This document shows, one piece after another, positions 1 to 7,073 of a stretch of 26,104 bases of DNA. The DNA lies in contig JALDAH010000006.1 of NCBI GenBank assembly GCA_022729275.1, forward strand, positions 1 to 26,104, in the 5' to 3' direction. The notes below the pieces were generated by a model. That model had not been told where the DNA came from. It did no database searches and saw nothing but the letters and a program-made list of their open reading frames with translations. The position numbers and the translations under genes are program-made. This DNA is from Candidatus Nanoanaerosalina archaeon. Its GTDB lineage: Archaea > Nanohalarchaeota > Nanosalinia > Nanosalinales > Nanoanaerosalinaceae. Numbering within the stretch: position 1 is the stretch's first letter; each line of letters starts with the position of its first letter.

Positions 1-30
1 CCGGAGCATTCAATTGTTTCCTTTACAAAC

Positions 31-39
31 TTTTTAAAT
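31..39 (+). promoter_or_regulatory. Probable TATA box for the MscS-like gene
   Basis: The AT-rich element TTTTTAAAT lies about 33 nt upstream of the ATG at 68. Archaeal transcription starts about 25 nt after the TATA centre, so the start would fall near 60-63 and give a nearly leaderless mRNA. This argues against the in-frame TTG at 56 as start codon. Confidence 0.45.
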
Positions 40-67
40 CATTACTTTTTTCCCGTTGGTTTATTAT

Positions 68-946
68 ATGGATTTAACTTATTATTTTGTTATGGCTTTT
101 GTAGGAGAGGTCCTTGACGAGGCATGGAAAGCACTTATGTCATTCTTTGAGTTAGGAGGTTTTTCACAGGTCGACTTGATATCCATATTTATACTGCTCG
201 TGGTAGGTATAGTCGGTGGCAAAGTGGTTTCTGAACTGTTGACAAGGCTCATGAAGATGTCGGGTGTAGACGAATTAGCTGTAAAGGTTGACATACAGAA
301 ATTTTTGAGAAAGGTAGGTTTCAGTGGTTCTTTCTCGGAATTTTTCGGTGGTTTATTAAAATATTTTATATATCTCATAGTCTTTTTAGGAATTTTTAAC
401 ATACTAGGAATTGAAGCTTTCATGAGATATCTCCAGGCTATCCTTGGATATATACCTAACATGGTGCTGGCATTTGTTGTTTTCTTCGTGGGTTTTGTGT
501 TTTTCTCGCATATAGAAGAACTTATTATCGGTTTTTACCGGCAGAAAGGTCTTTTAAGCATTATAGATGATGTTGAACCCACTACTCCTTCTTATGTTGT
601 CTTGGCCAGATTTATCAGGATTTTCGGTGTTTCCGCGGTTTTCATAATAGTACTAGCTATTTTAGGGGTTGATACAATAATTGTTTACATGATGACCGCG
701 GCTCTACTTATAGGATTTGTGTCGATGTTTATTGTAGGTTTCAGAGATATTTTAAGGAATCTAGGCATATCGATATACATGCAGCACTCAGGAACTTTTT
801 TGGCAGGTAAAAAGGTTTCTGTTGATGGGATGAAGGGCAAGATAGTGCATGTCACCCCTCTATATACTAAGATCAAACACGGTGAAGGATTTGTTTATAT
901 CCCTAACTCTGAACTTCTTGGAAAAGATGTCGAGTACGAGGAGTGA
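68..946 (+). CDS. MscS-like small-conductance mechanosensitive channel family protein
   Basis: A membrane protein of 292 residues. Hydrophobic helices lie near residues 37-55, 96-116, 130-150, 186-204 and 206-226. They are followed by a C-terminal segment (about 245-290) like the MscS beta domain, with a V-D-G-M-x-G-x-I strand and the hallmark I-P-N-S turn at about 278. The larger C-terminal alpha/beta domain of E. coli MscS is absent, as in many short archaeal homologues with conserved TM-helix repeats. The likely role is release of solutes under hypo-osmotic stress, or another membrane-tension response. The ATG at 68 is preferred over an in-frame TTG at 56 because a TATA-like element sits just upstream. 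trkH follows after 6 nt, so the two are probably cotranscribed. Family assignment is good; gating and ion specificity are unknown. Confidence 0.75.
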   Translation: MDLTYYFVMAFVGEVLDEAWKALMSFFELGGFSQVDLISIFILLVVGIVGGKVVSELLTRLMKMSGVDELAVKVDIQKFLRKVGFSGSFSEFFGGLLKYFIYLIVFLGIFNILGIEAFMRYLQAILGYIPNMVLAFVVFFVGFVFFSHIEELIIGFYRQKGLLSIIDDVEPTTPSYVVLARFIRIFGVSAVFIIVLAILGVDTIIVYMMTAALLIGFVSMFIVGFRDILRNLGISIYMQHSGTFLAGKKVSVDGMKGKIVHVTPLYTKIKHGEGFVYIPNSELLGKDVEYEE

Positions 947-952
947 TCCGTC

Positions 953-2392
953 TTGGATAAGGTAGTAGCTTACTATGTTGGACTTTTCCTAAGGGTTTTT
1001 TCGGGTCTTTTATTATTGCCTGTCGCTGTCGGCCTGTTTTTTGGTGAGAGTTTCATCTTGCTGGAGGGTTTTATAATAGCCGCTTTTGTGTCAATACTCT
1101 CGGGAGTGTTTCTTATTTTTGGTGAAAACGGCAGACCTGATGCTGTTCAGGGAATGCTCGCTGCTGTTATTGGTTGGATATGTGCTGTAGCGATTGGAAG
1201 CATTCCATTCATGCATGTGCTGGAGATGGGTTTTGTTAACGCTTTTTTTGAATCTATGAGTGGTTTTACTACCACAGGTATGTCTATCATAAGATCTATA
1301 GAACATGCACCTAAATCTTTAGTGTTTTGGAGAGCTTTTATACAGTGGATAGGAGGTTTGGGAATACTTACTTTTTTTGTAGCGGTCATAGTAAAAGTGG
1401 GTGGAGCAGCAACAGCTTTGGCTACTGCAGAGGCTGACAAAACAGATTCGGGAAAGATGAGGCCCTCAGTTCTTAACTCAATAAAATCTATGTGGTACGT
1501 ATATATAGTTTTCACACTATTACAGATATCTCTACTTTATTTAGGAGGTCTTAAACCCTTTGAAGCGCTAAACTACGCCCTTACAACCCTTCCTACAGGA
1601 GGTTACGCACATACAATCGGCGGTATTGGAGGATTTGAATCGGTATTTGTTAACTCGGTATTCGTGATTTTCATGTTTATTGGAGGTACAAACTTCCTCT
1701 TGCTATACGGATTGACCAAAGGTAACATAGGTGCTTTCTTGAAGGATTTTGAATTTAAACTTTACCTCAAGATAATTTTAGCTGTTTTCGCGATCATATC
1801 CTTAGATATTTTTTTGAACAAAGGTGGTTCAATAATTTCTGCAGCTGGAGACTCTATTTTCCACACAGTATCTGTAGCCAGTTCCTCAGGTTTCACACTT
1901 AGAAGTCTTTCAAGCTTTCCAGAGGTGTCTAAAATGCTACTGATAGGTCTTATGTTTGTTGGAGGATGTCTTGGTTCCACCACCGGAGGGATTAAAATGT
2001 ATCGTTTAGGGATACTTCTTAAAATAGTGTGGAGAGAGGTCAAAAGCTTCACCCTTCCTAGATCAGCACTTAACTTTGTATCGGAGGGAGGTGAAAAACT
2101 AAAAAACGATGTTGTGTTCAGGATAGTGGCCATATTTTTTCTCTGGTTAGCCTTAATATTTATAGGAGGTCTAATCACGGTGATGTTTTCAGGTCTAGGT
2201 ATATTAGAATCTATCCAGGGAATTTTATCATCCATTTCGTCTATGGGGCCGTTATTGATATCTCAAGAGACTCTTATAGCTTTACCACCAGGTATTAAAT
2301 TATTATGGAGTTTTGTTATGCTTGCAGGAAGGCTGGAACTTTTGCCTATACTTGTTTTTCTCAATGTCGAGATTCTTAAGAGGTTTTCTTGA
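953..2392 (+). CDS. trkH: TrkH-family potassium uptake transporter, membrane subunit
   Basis: A polytopic protein of 479 residues, about the length usual for TrkH/KtrB. Four pore-loop signatures are visible: TTTGM at 106-110, TLPTGGY at 212-218, SSSGFT at 310-315 and SSMGP at 429-433. Their central glycines form the K+ selectivity filter in this family. The conserved GSTTGGIK stretch (341-348) after the third pore and AGRLELLPIL near the C terminus are also present. It moves K+ across the cytoplasmic membrane with a TrkA gating partner, supplied by the next gene. The start is a TTG at 953, supported by a GAGGAG ribosome-binding site ending about 8 nt upstream inside the end of the MscS-like gene; no ATG precedes the first helix. 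The fourth filter reads S-M-G-P-L where N-V-G-P-G is common. Confidence 0.9.
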   Translation: MDKVVAYYVGLFLRVFSGLLLLPVAVGLFFGESFILLEGFIIAAFVSILSGVFLIFGENGRPDAVQGMLAAVIGWICAVAIGSIPFMHVLEMGFVNAFFESMSGFTTTGMSIIRSIEHAPKSLVFWRAFIQWIGGLGILTFFVAVIVKVGGAATALATAEADKTDSGKMRPSVLNSIKSMWYVYIVFTLLQISLLYLGGLKPFEALNYALTTLPTGGYAHTIGGIGGFESVFVNSVFVIFMFIGGTNFLLLYGLTKGNIGAFLKDFEFKLYLKIILAVFAIISLDIFLNKGGSIISAAGDSIFHTVSVASSSGFTLRSLSSFPEVSKMLLIGLMFVGGCLGSTTGGIKMYRLGILLKIVWREVKSFTLPRSALNFVSEGGEKLKNDVVFRIVAIFFLWLALIFIGGLITVMFSGLGILESIQGILSSISSMGPLLISQETLIALPPGIKLLWSFVMLAGRLELLPILVFLNVEILKRFS

Positions 2393-2404
2393 TTTTTCCA
2401 AAAC

Positions 2405-2413
2405 TTGTTTAAG
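2405..2413 (+). promoter_or_regulatory. Possible TATA box for trkA
   Basis: TTGTTTAAG lies about 30 nt upstream of the trkA ATG (2439) in the 46-nt gap after trkH. It could give trkA its own nearly leaderless transcript. The assignment rests on position and AT-richness only. Confidence 0.35.
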
Positions 2414-2438
2414 TCGCGTCTCTCAGTAATGATATAGG

Positions 2439-3089
2439 ATGTATGTGATAGTCGCCGGAGTTAACACCATCTCGAAAAGGCTTATAGAGGATCTTGTGGA
2501 GAGCCATGATGTGGTGGTTGTAGAGGAGAACGAATCTAACGCCGAAAGTATTTACCATACAGGCGCAACAGTTATAAACGGTTCTCCTACTAATCTTTCT
2601 GTTTTAGTGGATGCCGGAGTTTCAAGAGCTGACGTACTTGTATCGACTCTCAGTCAACCCAACAGGAACATGGTTATATCTATGATCGGCAAAAAGTACG
2701 GTGTGCCTAAAATAGTCGCGAGGGTTGAGGACAAGAGCTATGTAGATATATATAACATGTTGGAAGTTAATACTGTGGAATACACGGATATTGTATATTC
2801 GGAGTTTTTGTCTGTAATAGAACATCCATCGTTGAGAAAGATAGCTAACGTGGGTTCTGATAAAGAGATAATAGAATTGGTTGTTTCGGAAAAATCTGTC
2901 TTTGAAAACCTTAGGATAGATGAAATAAACGATATGGGCCGATTCCCTGGTGCAAAAGTTGATATAGTTTCAATATTGCGTGATGATGAAGTGGTAGAAC
3001 CAAAGGACACATTAAGGTTGAAGAAAGGAGATTCGATGATACTAATCGCTGAAAAAGGCGTGAGAAAAGATATAAGCAATATTTTCTAA
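2439..3089 (+). CDS. trkA: TrkA-type potassium uptake regulatory subunit (RCK_N + RCK_C)
   Basis: A protein of 216 residues with an N-terminal Rossmann-like RCK domain (about 1-125) and a C-terminal TrkA_C/RCK_C domain (about 135-216, including the R-L-K-K-G-D-S-M-I-L-I strand pair). Such subunits bind NAD(H) or ATP on the cytoplasmic side of TrkH and gate it. The position directly after trkH fits that pairing. The nucleotide loop is degenerate: residues 7-12 read GVNTIS where GxGxxG is normal, so only the first glycine remains. The acidic end of the second strand (VVEEN, about 27-31) is kept. Ligand binding may therefore be altered. The stop is 4 nt from the convergent end of infB. Confidence 0.88.
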   Translation: MYVIVAGVNTISKRLIEDLVESHDVVVVEENESNAESIYHTGATVINGSPTNLSVLVDAGVSRADVLVSTLSQPNRNMVISMIGKKYGVPKIVARVEDKSYVDIYNMLEVNTVEYTDIVYSEFLSVIEHPSLRKIANVGSDKEIIELVVSEKSVFENLRIDEINDMGRFPGAKVDIVSILRDDEVVEPKDTLRLKKGDSMILIAEKGVRKDISNIF

Positions 3090-3093
3090 TTCC

Positions 3094-4875
3094 TCAACCT
3101 ATCTTCCATCTTGGATTTTTTTTATCCTTTATCTCTATTATCTCTTCCAATGCATTTAGTTCGTTCTTTGAAACATGTTCCTCTAAATCTCTGATCATAT
3201 AGAGATCTTCTTTTCCTATATCAATGTAATAGGTTTCTCCTTCTTTTACTTGACGACCGACTTGTACATCTGTTAGAGATACTGCTACTTCATCGCCTTT
3301 TTTTGCCAAATCAATTGATTCTCCTCCTTCCTGAACCGCTTTGATGATTCCTAATGTGTCTCCTTTAAGAGTCATAAATTTTGATCCTGGGGAAATAGCA
3401 CCTTCTACAACTTCAACACCTACTACTGCCGGTTTTGAAGATCTGAAAACATGTTCAGGCATTATCCTGAATTTTCCAGGCCTTGCAATCTTTTTCAGAG
3501 TTTCCTGAATCTTTTTCTGCTCTACCTCGTATCTCCACTTCCTGTAACTGTCTATTAATTCGTATATGATCTCTGATGTGATAGTCTTCACTCCCTCCTT
3601 CCTGCCATATTTCTTCGCGGACTTTGTCTCCGTCGTGTTGAAACCAAAAACAACTTTGAACTCATCATCACAACCCTTGAGTTCCAACAAGTCTTGCTTG
3701 GTTATTTTTCCGACTTCAGCCTTGGAGATAGGTATTTTTTCCTCCTGGAAAACTTTTGAAACAGCTTCAAGACTTCCAAGTGAATCGGCCTTGACTATAG
3801 CTCCTCTTGGAACGGTTTTTATGATTAAGTTTTCCATTTCTTCTTTTATCTCTTTTCTTGCTGTTTCGACATCTGTCTCATTACTTGCTGTTCTCACCGG
3901 TGATCCGGCCATCGCATCCTCAAGTCTTTTGGCGGATATCTTCACACCTGAGGCGGGCGAAACTTTATCGAGCCTTTCAAAACTTTTTTCTCTCCTTATT
4001 TCTGTTAGAGGCTTAGTTTTTAGAAGTGCCTTGACCTTTGTCTCTATTATCCCGTTTTTACCTCCCAGCAGCAGAGTATCGTTTCTTTTGATGGTTCCAT
4101 CGTAGTGTATGACGTCTATGGTGGTTCCCATACCCTTGACCTCGTTAACTTCAAGCACGGTTCCTTTTCCTATACCCTCTTTGATGGCCAAGTTGTCGGC
4201 TAAAAATTTTTGAGAAAGTCCGGATATAAGCATCAGAAGTTCCGGTACTCCTTCACCTGTCTCTGCAGAAATAGGTACTACCCCAACTTTTTTCTGAAAA
4301 TTATCCACTCTGTCGAACCTTTCACAGACTATATCATAATCATTTAGGTCTCCCATGATTTTGTATATCTCTGTGTCCAACATCTCCCTAAGTTTTTTTG
4401 ACTGTCTCTTGAAGTTCTGTGTCCAGCAAACCTTTTCGGTCATCCAACCCGGCAGTCTGTCGATCTTGTTCAGTGCGATAATGAAAGGAGTCTTTGAATC
4501 TTTCAGTATTTCTATAGCCTCTCTTGTCTGGGGTTGAACACCGTCTTCTATATCTATTACAAGTATTGCTATATCTGAGAGGCTTCCCCCTCTTTTTCTG
4601 AGAGATGTGAAAGCTGCGTGGCCGGGAGTATCAATCAATAGAAGTCCTGGTATTGTTAATTCTGTATCCATGCTTTTCAGAACGTCACCACAGATACTTT
4701 TTATTTTATCAATAGGTACTTCTGTAGCTCCTATCATCTGTGTTATTGAACCCGCTTCTTTTTCAACTACTATTGAACCTCTTATATAGTCTAATAATGT
4801 GGTCTTACCGCTGTTGACGTGTCCTAAAACCGAGATTATCGGTTGCCGGATGTTCTTGTTTTTTTCCTCTGGCAT
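3094..4875 (-). CDS. infB: Translation initiation factor aIF5B (IF-2 family GTPase)
   Basis: A protein of 593 residues, the normal length for archaeal aIF5B, with no intein. The GTPase motifs run in order: P-loop GHVNSGKT at 18-25, switch I ITQMIGAT at 44-51, DTPGH at 82-86, NKID at 136-139, and SAETGEG for G5. Beta-barrel domain II and the IF-2-like domains III/IV follow. The factor promotes subunit joining and initiator-tRNA placement. The P-loop has N and S where GHVDHGKT or GHVDTGKT is usual, and switch I has Met where His is common (ITQHIGA). The start ATG at 4875 has AGGGTG about 4 nt upstream. The gene stands alone and is convergent with trkA, with AT-rich promoter-like DNA upstream. 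Confidence 0.95.
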   Translation of the reverse strand: MPEEKNKNIRQPIISVLGHVNSGKTTLLDYIRGSIVVEKEAGSITQMIGATEVPIDKIKSICGDVLKSMDTELTIPGLLLIDTPGHAAFTSLRKRGGSLSDIAILVIDIEDGVQPQTREAIEILKDSKTPFIIALNKIDRLPGWMTEKVCWTQNFKRQSKKLREMLDTEIYKIMGDLNDYDIVCERFDRVDNFQKKVGVVPISAETGEGVPELLMLISGLSQKFLADNLAIKEGIGKGTVLEVNEVKGMGTTIDVIHYDGTIKRNDTLLLGGKNGIIETKVKALLKTKPLTEIRREKSFERLDKVSPASGVKISAKRLEDAMAGSPVRTASNETDVETARKEIKEEMENLIIKTVPRGAIVKADSLGSLEAVSKVFQEEKIPISKAEVGKITKQDLLELKGCDDEFKVVFGFNTTETKSAKKYGRKEGVKTITSEIIYELIDSYRKWRYEVEQKKIQETLKKIARPGKFRIMPEHVFRSSKPAVVGVEVVEGAISPGSKFMTLKGDTLGIIKAVQEGGESIDLAKKGDEVAVSLTDVQVGRQVKEGETYYIDIGKEDLYMIRDLEEHVSKNELNALEEIIEIKDKKNPRWKIG

Positions 4876-4897
4876 CGTTACACCCTGTCAAGAATTC

Positions 4898-4916
4898 ATT
4901 TAAAAAATTTAAAAGT
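4898..4916 (-). promoter_or_regulatory. AT-rich TATA region of infB
   Basis: Read on the minus strand, two overlapping TATA-like elements (CTTTTAAATT and TTTTTAAATG) lie 23-41 nt upstream of the infB ATG. Either would give a very short leader that still holds the AGGGTG ribosome-binding site. The two cannot be separated by eye. Confidence 0.4.
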
Positions 4917-4931
4917 TTTGACAATATCTGG

Positions 4932-4963
4932 AAAAAAATTAAATAAAAAATAAAAAATAAAAT
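4932..4963 (-). terminator. Poly-T terminator of the repeat-protein gene
   Basis: On the minus strand, about 17 nt after the stop at 4980, there is a run of T tracts (T4, T6, T6 and T7 separated by single A or TA steps). Archaeal RNA polymerase terminates at such oligo-T stretches without a hairpin. Confidence 0.65.
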
Positions 4964-4979
4964 AGGAATATACGGCCTA

Positions 4980-5561
4980 TCACTCTTCTCTAATTAATCC
5001 ATAACCGGAATATTCTCCCAGAAACTCTGCTTTTTTATATGAGTCTCCTATTAGTTTCGCATAAGCTCCTGAACTTTTACCAGTAAATTTTGCACTTTTT
5101 ACTGAGTTGTCCCTTAGCTCTGATTTATATCCTGCTTCATTCCCTCTGAATTCCACATCTTTTTCAGCGTCTTTTTTGAACAGTGCGTTCCATCCTGATC
5201 TTGGACCATCAAATACCAGTTTTTCTTCCCTTTCTTCATCGAATTCCAGGAATGCCCCTCCATAAATGTTCTTGAACTTTTTGATTTCTGTATCATTTTC
5301 TATTTCAGATTCCAGACTTCCTCTTTTGTACAGTATGCTTTCAGCAAGTCCGGCTCCTTCTCCATCATATTTTTCAGCATAATCCCTTAGTTCATTGTCA
5401 TCTGCTTTTATAAGGGTTGAAGCAAGTTCAAGAGCCCTTCTTCTTTTTTCAGGTTCTTGATATTTTCTCTGCACTAACTTTGCTATCCTACTATCCATTT
5501 CTTCATCGAAGTTTGGATCTTCGGGAAAACTGCTTTTTTTATATTCGTCTTGATCATCCAT
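4980..5561 (-). CDS. Unrecognised protein with five C-terminal 21-residue repeats
   Basis: A protein of 193 residues from the ATG at 5561. That start is chosen over an in-frame GTG at 5570 because GTGATAAC lies just upstream, as at many starts here. Residues 1-85 are hydrophilic and predicted helical, with a basic patch (EKRRRALELA). Residues 89-193 are five in-register units of exactly 21 residues ending at the C terminus. Each has Phe at unit position 8 and Gly at 14, and most have Gly at 10 and Ser/Ala at 13. Alternating hydrophobic positions and glycine turns suggest a beta-solenoid or stacked-strand fold. There is no signal peptide or membrane segment, so a soluble cytoplasmic protein is likely. 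I do not recognise the family, and the monocistronic setting (own TATA and poly-T terminator) gives no functional hint. Confidence 0.7.
   Translation of the reverse strand: MDDQDEYKKSSFPEDPNFDEEMDSRIAKLVQRKYQEPEKRRRALELASTLIKADDNELRDYAEKYDGEGAGLAESILYKRGSLESEIENDTEIKKFKNIYGGAFLEFDEEREEKLVFDGPRSGWNALFKKDAEKDVEFRGNEAGYKSELRDNSVKSAKFTGKSSGAYAKLIGDSYKKAEFLGEYSGYGLIREE
4983..5297 (-). repeat. Five tandem 63-bp (21-codon) coding repeats
   Basis: The repeats lie within the gene at 4980-5561 and cover residues 89-193. The shared pattern is six variable residues, [KLVA], F at position 8 (position 7 varies), x, G (N in unit 1), two variable, [SAG], G, an aromatic or small residue, then a weakly hydrophobic tail. 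The units are diverged in DNA and recognisable only in protein, so this is an old duplication rather than a fresh expansion. Confidence 0.75.
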
Positions 5562-5590
5562 TGTTATCACTGAACAATAGTAATACAGTT

Positions 5591-5598
5591 TTTATAAA
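5591..5598 (-). promoter_or_regulatory. TATA box of the repeat-protein gene
   Basis: TTTATAAA (palindromic) is centred about 34 nt upstream of the ATG at 5561. The predicted start near 5570 leaves a leader of about 9 nt containing GTGATAAC. Confidence 0.6.
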
Positions 5599-5694
5599 TG
5601 TTTTGGTTAAACTATTAAAGAAAAATCGGGAATAATGTCTTAATTTTAGAAAACCAGGGATCAAAAATAGGGTGATGTTGTATAATGTTTGTAT

Positions 5695-5837
5695 GGAGGA
5701 AAGGTTTTTTCCCTTTCCCCCTGTCAAACTTCTAGTTTGATTATGGACTGTAGAGGTTTTTCTTTTTTTCACCTCTTCGGACCTCTTTTAGCCGTGTTTT
5801 TCAGCTTGTAACAAGGACCGGAGGTTTTTCGACCGCC
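5695..5837 (-). ncRNA. Candidate structured RNA with five consecutive hairpins
   Basis: Five hairpins follow each other. Their arms are 5820-5825/5832-5837 (6 pairs, one mismatch), 5790-5794/5802-5806 (5), 5752-5757/5771-5776 (6), 5724-5730/5734-5740 (7, triloop) and 5695-5704/5712-5721 (10). In the second and fifth, the only imperfect position is A-C on the plus strand but G-U on the minus strand, so the minus strand pairs fully. On the minus strand four of the five loops are A-rich, which suits exposed RNA loops. A palindromic TATA-like element (5841-5850) precedes it, although a start 25 nt downstream would cut into the first hairpin. No protein is supported here. I could not match it to RNase P, SRP or 5S RNA. 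It could instead be the remnant of an untranscribed repeat. Confidence 0.35.
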
Positions 5838-5840
5838 TTC

Positions 5841-5850
5841 TTTATATAAG
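5841..5850 (-). promoter_or_regulatory. Palindromic TATA-like element beside the hairpin array
   Basis: Plus-strand TTTATATAAG (CTTATATAAA on the minus strand) is a strong TATA-like sequence in a region without a coding gene. It could serve the candidate RNA at 5695-5837 on the minus strand. The orientation is ambiguous because the element is nearly palindromic and no clear purine-rich BRE is seen. Confidence 0.35.
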
Positions 5851-5852
5851 GC

Positions 5853-6179
5853 CTAGCTCCTCAGATAAAGATTGGACGGGCTACTGTTTATTCACTAAAA
5901 TTAATATATGGTTTGTGTCTTTTTCCACCTGTTTGTCCATCTTTCAAAACAGTTTTCAAGGTTTTTTTGGGTGTCATCTTTCAACACCTCTAATTTAAAG
6001 ATAACATCTTTAATTTATAAGTGTGTTGTTTTTACTGTCAAGGATTAAAATTTGTTAACTTATGTCGCTTTGTTTTTAACTTTTTTCATGTATTCAGCGT
6101 TTTCCTGATATGTTATGGAGGTTTTATTGACAGTTGTTTAGGTTTAAAATCCTGACCGATTAAACATAATAAAGTTGAG
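5853..6179. other. Gene-free AT-rich stretch before tRNA-Pro
   Basis: No open frame here has a credible start and composition. Visible structure is limited to an 8-bp inverted repeat with an AAC triloop (5995-6002/6006-6013) and a small hairpin of GGTGT with ACACC (about 5971-5987). Several copies of a loose [AG]AGGTTTT word recur from 5701 through 6126 and are shared with the hairpin array. I see no terminator, mobile element or clear RNA gene in this stretch. Confidence 0.5.
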
Positions 6180-6190
6180 ATTAATAAATG
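6180..6190 (+). promoter_or_regulatory. TATA box of tRNA-Pro
   Basis: ATTAATAAATG lies about 20 nt upstream of the first tRNA nucleotide, a normal distance for an archaeal tRNA promoter once the 5' leader trimmed by RNase P is allowed for. Confidence 0.5.
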
Positions 6191-6204
6191 AATTCTAATG
6201 GCAA

Positions 6205-6277
6205 GGCGGGGTAGTGTAGTGGACTATCATTGCACGCTGGGGGCGTGTAGACCCGGGTTCAAATCCCGGCCCGGCCA
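6205..6277 (+). tRNA. tRNA-Pro (anticodon GGG)
   Basis: A 73-nt cloverleaf without intron. The acceptor arms are GGCGGGG and CCCGGCC, the D arm starts at position 10 with GTGT, the anticodon stem is GCACG/CGTGT around loop CTGGGGG (anticodon GGG at 6239-6241), and the T arm is CCGGG-TTCAAAT-CCCGG. The discriminator is A73 and CCA is not encoded. The acceptor stem has one mismatch, G4 opposite G69, in an otherwise GC-only helix. The identity follows from the anticodon. It stands alone and is convergent with the DUF2797 gene, which ends 20 nt away. Confidence 0.93.
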
Positions 6278-6297
6278 ATCAATCTCCTGATGTTTTA

Positions 6298-7026
6298 TCA
6301 ACTAAAAACTTCGAGACCTCTCTGAACGGGTTTTTGAACAACCTTTCCCGAGGTCATAACCATAGAAATTCTTTCAGTAGAAATTATTTGGCCTTTAACA
6401 CAATCAATTTTTCCGGAAAGCCTGCCTTTACGCTTGAGATTAGTATTTAGAGTATTAGAATAGATGGTTTTATTTCTAAGATCCACAATTTTCTTATTGT
6501 ATCCGTTTTTATCCAGAACATCTTCCAAAATTTTTATTTCATTTTCTTCAACCTTTTTCTCTTTTCTTATGCTTTGACTGATACCCTTGGTTTTAGTTAT
6601 AGATTTCTCCTTTTTCAGTGCTTCTTCAGAACTTAGATCTGAATGTAGCTCAGCACCGAAATCAGCTCCTTGTTCTATCCATCGTCTCTCCAGTTTTTCG
6701 CTCCTTGTAACCCCCACTTTTACCGAATGACCTGCCTGGACAAGGTATACTGAAAACCTTTTTTCGGTGTCAAAACCGTTAATACCTCGAACATAACCGG
6801 TATAAATATCTTTTTTCTTACAGCTGAAACATTGATGACCTTTTTCTATATCTCTATAAACAGGACAAGGGATTCTATTACCTATACCTGCATAGTAACC
6901 TGTGCATTTTCTTTTGTTTGTCACTTCAAATTTTATTTTATCCTGGGGTATAAGATCTTTTCTGCTGAAACCGTTTTCATTCACTAGAAGAAGATTAGCT
7001 TTCCATTTTTTATTTTTTTTTTCCAC
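6298..7026 (-). CDS. DUF2797-family zinc-binding protein, function unknown
   Basis: A protein of 242 residues. Four cysteines (C41, C54, C66, C69, the last two as CFSC) suggest one zinc site. A conserved core follows at about 93-121: V-Y-L-V-Q-A-G-H, K-V-G-V-T-R, then R-R-W-I-E-Q-G-A, the signature I associate with archaeal DUF2797. The arrangement of Y, K-x-G-x-T and R followed by a distal Glu resembles GIY-YIG/T5orf172-type nuclease cores, but this is only an inference. The start is a GTG at 7026, since no upstream ATG fits and the N terminus has no other Met before the conserved region. The terminator of the ribosomal cluster lies just upstream, so the gene is probably transcribed separately. 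A weak TATA-like CAAATAAAGG lies about 35 nt upstream. Confidence 0.7.
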   Translation of the reverse strand: MEKKNKKWKANLLLVNENGFSRKDLIPQDKIKFEVTNKRKCTGYYAGIGNRIPCPVYRDIEKGHQCFSCKKKDIYTGYVRGINGFDTEKRFSVYLVQAGHSVKVGVTRSEKLERRWIEQGADFGAELHSDLSSEEALKKEKSITKTKGISQSIRKEKKVEENEIKILEDVLDKNGYNKKIVDLRNKTIYSNTLNTNLKRKGRLSGKIDCVKGQIISTERISMVMTSGKVVQKPVQRGLEVFS

Positions 7027-7073
7027 TCGATCTTGACTATAGAAGACATGTCTAAGAACCTTTATTTGAAGAA

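Noticed and set aside
56..67. TTG at 56 as start of the MscS-like protein
   Set aside because: It falls at or before the predicted transcription start; the ATG at 68 fits better.
5690..5710. GGAGGAAAGG resembling the start of RNase P RNA (GAGGAAAGUC)
   Set aside because: No companion conserved regions (such as an ACAGAA-type segment) occur nearby, and the word is one arm of a simple hairpin.
5554..5772. A 72-codon minus-strand frame over the hairpin array
   Set aside because: It overlaps the start of the repeat-protein gene, has no ribosome-binding site, and its composition follows the hairpin sequence.
5701..6130. Recurring AGGTTTT words as a possible CRISPR or repeat array
   Set aside because: Spacing and length are irregular and no unit longer than about 8 nt is shared.
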